From: Candidatus Dadabacteria bacterium | GTDB lineage: Bacteria > Desulfobacterota_D > UBA1144 > Nemesobacterales > JAJCZQ01 | Assembly: GCA_030624695.1 (NCBI GenBank) | Contig: JAUXJP010000038.1 | Location: forward strand, 1-8,057 | Length of the DNA stretch: 8,057 nt | Reading direction: 5' to 3' | In this document: positions 5,598 to 8,057 of the stretch, piece after piece | How positions within the stretch are numbered: position 1 is the first letter of the stretch | Layout of the letters: the number at the start of each line of letters is the position of its first letter | The notes under the pieces: generated by a model | What the model was told of the DNA's origin: nothing | Seen by the model: only the letters and a program-made list of their open reading frames with translations | The model's database searches: none | Translations under genes and position numbers: made by a program

Positions 5598-8057
5598 ATG
5601 GACGAGCAGATAACAGAAAGCTATAAGCTATTAGAACAATTACTGGAAAAACGTATCCTGTTCCTTGATGGTGCAATGGGGACTATGATCCAGAGGTATA
5701 AGCTCGAAGAGGCTGATTTCAGGGGAGATGTATTTAAAGACCATGATACCGACCTAAAAGGGAATAATGACCTTCTGTCCTTAACTAGGCCGGAAATTAT
5801 TAAAGAGATACACCTGCAGTACTTCGAAGCCGGCTCTGACATAGTGGAAACTAACACTTTCAGTGCCACAAAGATAGCCCAGGCAGACTACAGCCTTGAA
5901 CATACTGTCCGCGACCTTAATATACAATCAGCAAAGATAGCGAATGAGGCTGCAAAAGAGATAATGGACAAATACCCGGGCAGGCAGTGTTTTGTTGCCG
6001 GAGCAATTGGCCCTACTAATAAAACAGCTTCCATGTCTCCTGATGTAAACAACCCTGCTTACAGGGCTGTAAGTTTCCAGGAGCTTGTCGATGCATATTA
6101 TGAACAGATAGAAGCCCTGGTTGAAGGCGGGGTAGACATACTTCTTCCTGAAACCACTTTTGATACACTTAATTTAAAAGCTGCAATTTATGCGATAGAA
6201 CAGTTCTTTGATAGTTACGGCAAGCGGCTTCCCGTAATGCTTTCAGTAACAATTACGGACCAGTCCGGTAGGACGCTTTCCGGACAGACTATAAGCGGAT
6301 TCTGGAACTCTGTAAGCCATGCAAAGCCACTAAGTGTGGGAATAAACTGCGCACTTGGTGCAGAGTCGATGAGGCCTTATATACAGGAGCTTTCGAGTAT
6401 AGCCGGCTGTTATATAAGCTGCTACCCGAATGCAGGACTCCCTAATCCCTTAAGTGAGACAGGCTATGACCAGACACCGGATATGACTGCAAGCCTTTTA
6501 CAAGACTTCGGTGAGAGCGGGTTTTTAAACATGGTCGGTGGGTGCTGCGGTACTACGCCTGACCATATCAAACATATTGTTGATAGTATAAAGGGCCTTG
6601 AACCGAGAAAAATTCCGGTAATAGAACCAGCAACCCGCCTTAGCGGGCTTGAAGCACTTACTATAGTTTCTGAAAAAGGTTCACCTTTTATTATGGTTGG
6701 GGAAAGGACAAATGTCACGGGTTCCCCCAGGTTTGCCAAACTTATAAAAGAAGAAGATTATGAGACTGCACTCAGCGTAGCAAACCAGCAGGTGGAGAAC
6801 GGCGCAAACATTATTGATATAAACTTTGATGAAGGCCTCCTGGACAGTGAAGCATGTATGGAAAAGTTTTTAAACCTTGTTGCCGCCGAGCCGGATATTT
6901 CGAGGGTCCCAATAATGATCGACAGCTCCAGGTTTTCTGTGATTGAAGCAGGACTCAGGTGTGTGCAGGGCAAATGCGTAGTTAATTCGATCAGCATGAA
7001 AGAGGGAGAAGAACTCTTTAAAGAACAGGCCAGGAAGATAATGAAATACGGAGCAGCTGTTGTGGTAATGGCTTTTGATGAAAAAGGCCAGGCAGCCGAA
7101 GCTGAAGACAAGGTAAGAATATGTGAACGGGCTTATAAAATTCTTACGGAAGAAGTGGGTATGGACCCGACTGATATTATTTTTGACGCTAATATCTTAA
7201 CAGTTGCTACAGGCATTGAGGAGCATAATAACTATGCACTTGATTTTATAAACGCAGTCAAAGAGATAAAGGAAAGGTGCCCGGGTGCACTAACAAGCGG
7301 GGGCGTGAGTAATATCTCTTTTTCATTTCGCGGAAACAACATTGTAAGGGAAGCAATGCACAGCGCGTTCCTTTATCACGCAATAGAAGCCGGGCTTGAT
7401 ATGGGAATTGTAAATGCAGGAATGCTTGCCGTGTATGATGATGTTGAAAAAGAGCTTCTCAAAAAAGTTGAAAATGTTTTATTAAACAAAAGCCCCGATG
7501 CCACGGAAGAGCTTGTAGATTTTGCAGAGCAGTTTAAGGGCGTAAAAAGTGCTGAAAAGAAAGCCGAAGAAAAAAAATGGCGTGAACAGCCCGTAGAAGA
7601 AAGGCTCAAGTATTCACTGATAAACGGGATATCGGATTTTGTGGTTGAAGACACCGAAGAGGCGAGGGCGATGTACGATCTACCCCTTAACGTGATTGAA
7701 GGCCCCCTTATGGACGGCATGAAAGTTGTCGGAACTCTTTTTGGTGAAGGTAAGATGTTTCTTCCACAAGTAGTAAAGAGCGCAAGGGTTATGAAAAAGG
7801 CAGTTGCGTATCTCGAACCATATATGGATAAACTGAAATCCGGATCTGATAATACCAGGGGCAAGTTTGTTATAGCCACTGTAAAGGGCGATGTTCACGA
7901 CATAGGTAAGAATATAGTATCGGTTGTATTATCATGCAACAATTACGAAGTGATTGACCTAGGGGTGATGGTATCCTGCGACCAGATCCTAAATACAGCT
8001 AAAGATATTGGTGCAAATATTATCGGGCTTAGCGGGCTTATTACACCTTCACTGGAT
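5598..8057 (+). CDS. metH: Cobalamin-dependent methionine synthase MetH, 3'-truncated by the window edge
   Basis: Transfers a methyl group from 5-methyltetrahydrofolate through cobalamin to homocysteine, giving methionine. The frame is open from the ATG to the last base: 820 codons of an expected 1,230 or so. Domains: homocysteine-binding barrel (about 1-345) with DGAMGTMIQ near the start and zinc ligands C251 (NCALG) and C316-C317 (GGCCGTTP), matching E. coli C247, C310 and C311; pterin barrel (about 355-640) with GERTNVTGS from 368, DINFDEG and MIDSS; helical cap (about 661-750) with IEGPLMDGMKVVG and FLPQVVKSARVMK; then the B12 domain with D765-x-H767-xx-G, H767 being the lower cobalt ligand. 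S818 completes the E. coli D757-H759-S810 triad. The rest of the B12 domain and the reactivation domain are off the edge. No Shine-Dalgarno is visible, but the N-terminal length fits the family. No SAM or cobalamin riboswitch fits in the 36-base gap upstream. Confidence 0.97.
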   Translation, partial: MDEQITESYKLLEQLLEKRILFLDGAMGTMIQRYKLEEADFRGDVFKDHDTDLKGNNDLLSLTRPEIIKEIHLQYFEAGSDIVETNTFSATKIAQADYSLEHTVRDLNIQSAKIANEAAKEIMDKYPGRQCFVAGAIGPTNKTASMSPDVNNPAYRAVSFQELVDAYYEQIEALVEGGVDILLPETTFDTLNLKAAIYAIEQFFDSYGKRLPVMLSVTITDQSGRTLSGQTISGFWNSVSHAKPLSVGINCALGAESMRPYIQELSSIAGCYISCYPNAGLPNPLSETGYDQTPDMTASLLQDFGESGFLNMVGGCCGTTPDHIKHIVDSIKGLEPRKIPVIEPATRLSGLEALTIVSEKGSPFIMVGERTNVTGSPRFAKLIKEEDYETALSVANQQVENGANIIDINFDEGLLDSEACMEKFLNLVAAEPDISRVPIMIDSSRFSVIEAGLRCVQGKCVVNSISMKEGEELFKEQARKIMKYGAAVVVMAFDEKGQAAEAEDKVRICERAYKILTEEVGMDPTDIIFDANILTVATGIEEHNNYALDFINAVKEIKERCPGALTSGGVSNISFSFRGNNIVREAMHSAFLYHAIEAGLDMGIVNAGMLAVYDDVEKELLKKVENVLLNKSPDATEELVDFAEQFKGVKSAEKKAEEKKWREQPVEERLKYSLINGISDFVVEDTEEARAMYDLPLNVIEGPLMDGMKVVGTLFGEGKMFLPQVVKSARVMKKAVAYLEPYMDKLKSGSDNTRGKFVIATVKGDVHDIGKNIVSVVLSCNNYEVIDLGVMVSCDQILNTAKDIGANIIGLSGLITPSLD

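Noticed and set aside
7376..7898. Antisense open frames of up to 167 codons opposite metH
   Set aside because: The plus strand carries the conserved MetH cap and B12 motifs throughout; the antisense frames are Ser/Thr/Ile-rich shadows.

Overview
The window reads as ordinary chromosomal housekeeping DNA from a moderately AT-rich bacterium. A Gram-negative-type cell envelope is likely: there is a lipoprotein with a clean lipobox, and both the DnaK and the MetH are close in motif and length to their E. coli counterparts. I cannot name the phylum from the sequence alone. I found no tRNA, rRNA, CRISPR array, insertion sequence or long repeat.

Layout, left to right. (1) Positions 1-2636, plus strand: the 3' four-fifths of dnaK, whose start lies off the left edge, followed after 21 bases by a complete dnaJ. 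This is the usual Hsp70/Hsp40 chaperone pair. (2) Positions 2643-4710, minus strand, convergent with dnaJ across only 6 bases: a lipoprotein of unknown function, a threonine synthase-type PLP enzyme (thrC), and, 18 bases after thrC, a small MoaD/ThiS-fold protein of the CysO type. A good sigma70-like promoter sits between the lipoprotein gene and thrC, so thrC and the sulfur carrier probably form their own two-gene unit. (3) Positions 4770-8057, plus strand, divergent from the lipoprotein: a glyoxalase II-like metallo-beta-lactamase-fold hydrolase, then metH, the cobalamin-dependent methionine synthase. metH starts at 5598, is open to the right edge (820 codons visible), and is cut in the cobalamin-binding domain.

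The most interesting part is the sulfur-carrier/PLP-enzyme pair. The carrier resembles mycobacterial CysO in its central motif and its AIAGG end, but has one extra residue, Asn, after the Gly-Gly. A blocked Gly-Gly end of this kind is known from Wolinella HcyS-Ala and Pseudomonas QbsE, where a JAMM-type protease removes the extra residues before thiocarboxylate formation. CysO donates sulfur to CysM, a PLP enzyme of the same fold as threonine synthase, and HcyS donates it to MetY for homocysteine synthesis. It is therefore a reasonable but unproven idea that this thrC-type enzyme uses, or is linked to, a protein-bound sulfur donor. metH, which methylates homocysteine, lies about 1.4 kb away. 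Everything else looks conventional, with small deviations noted in individual entries.
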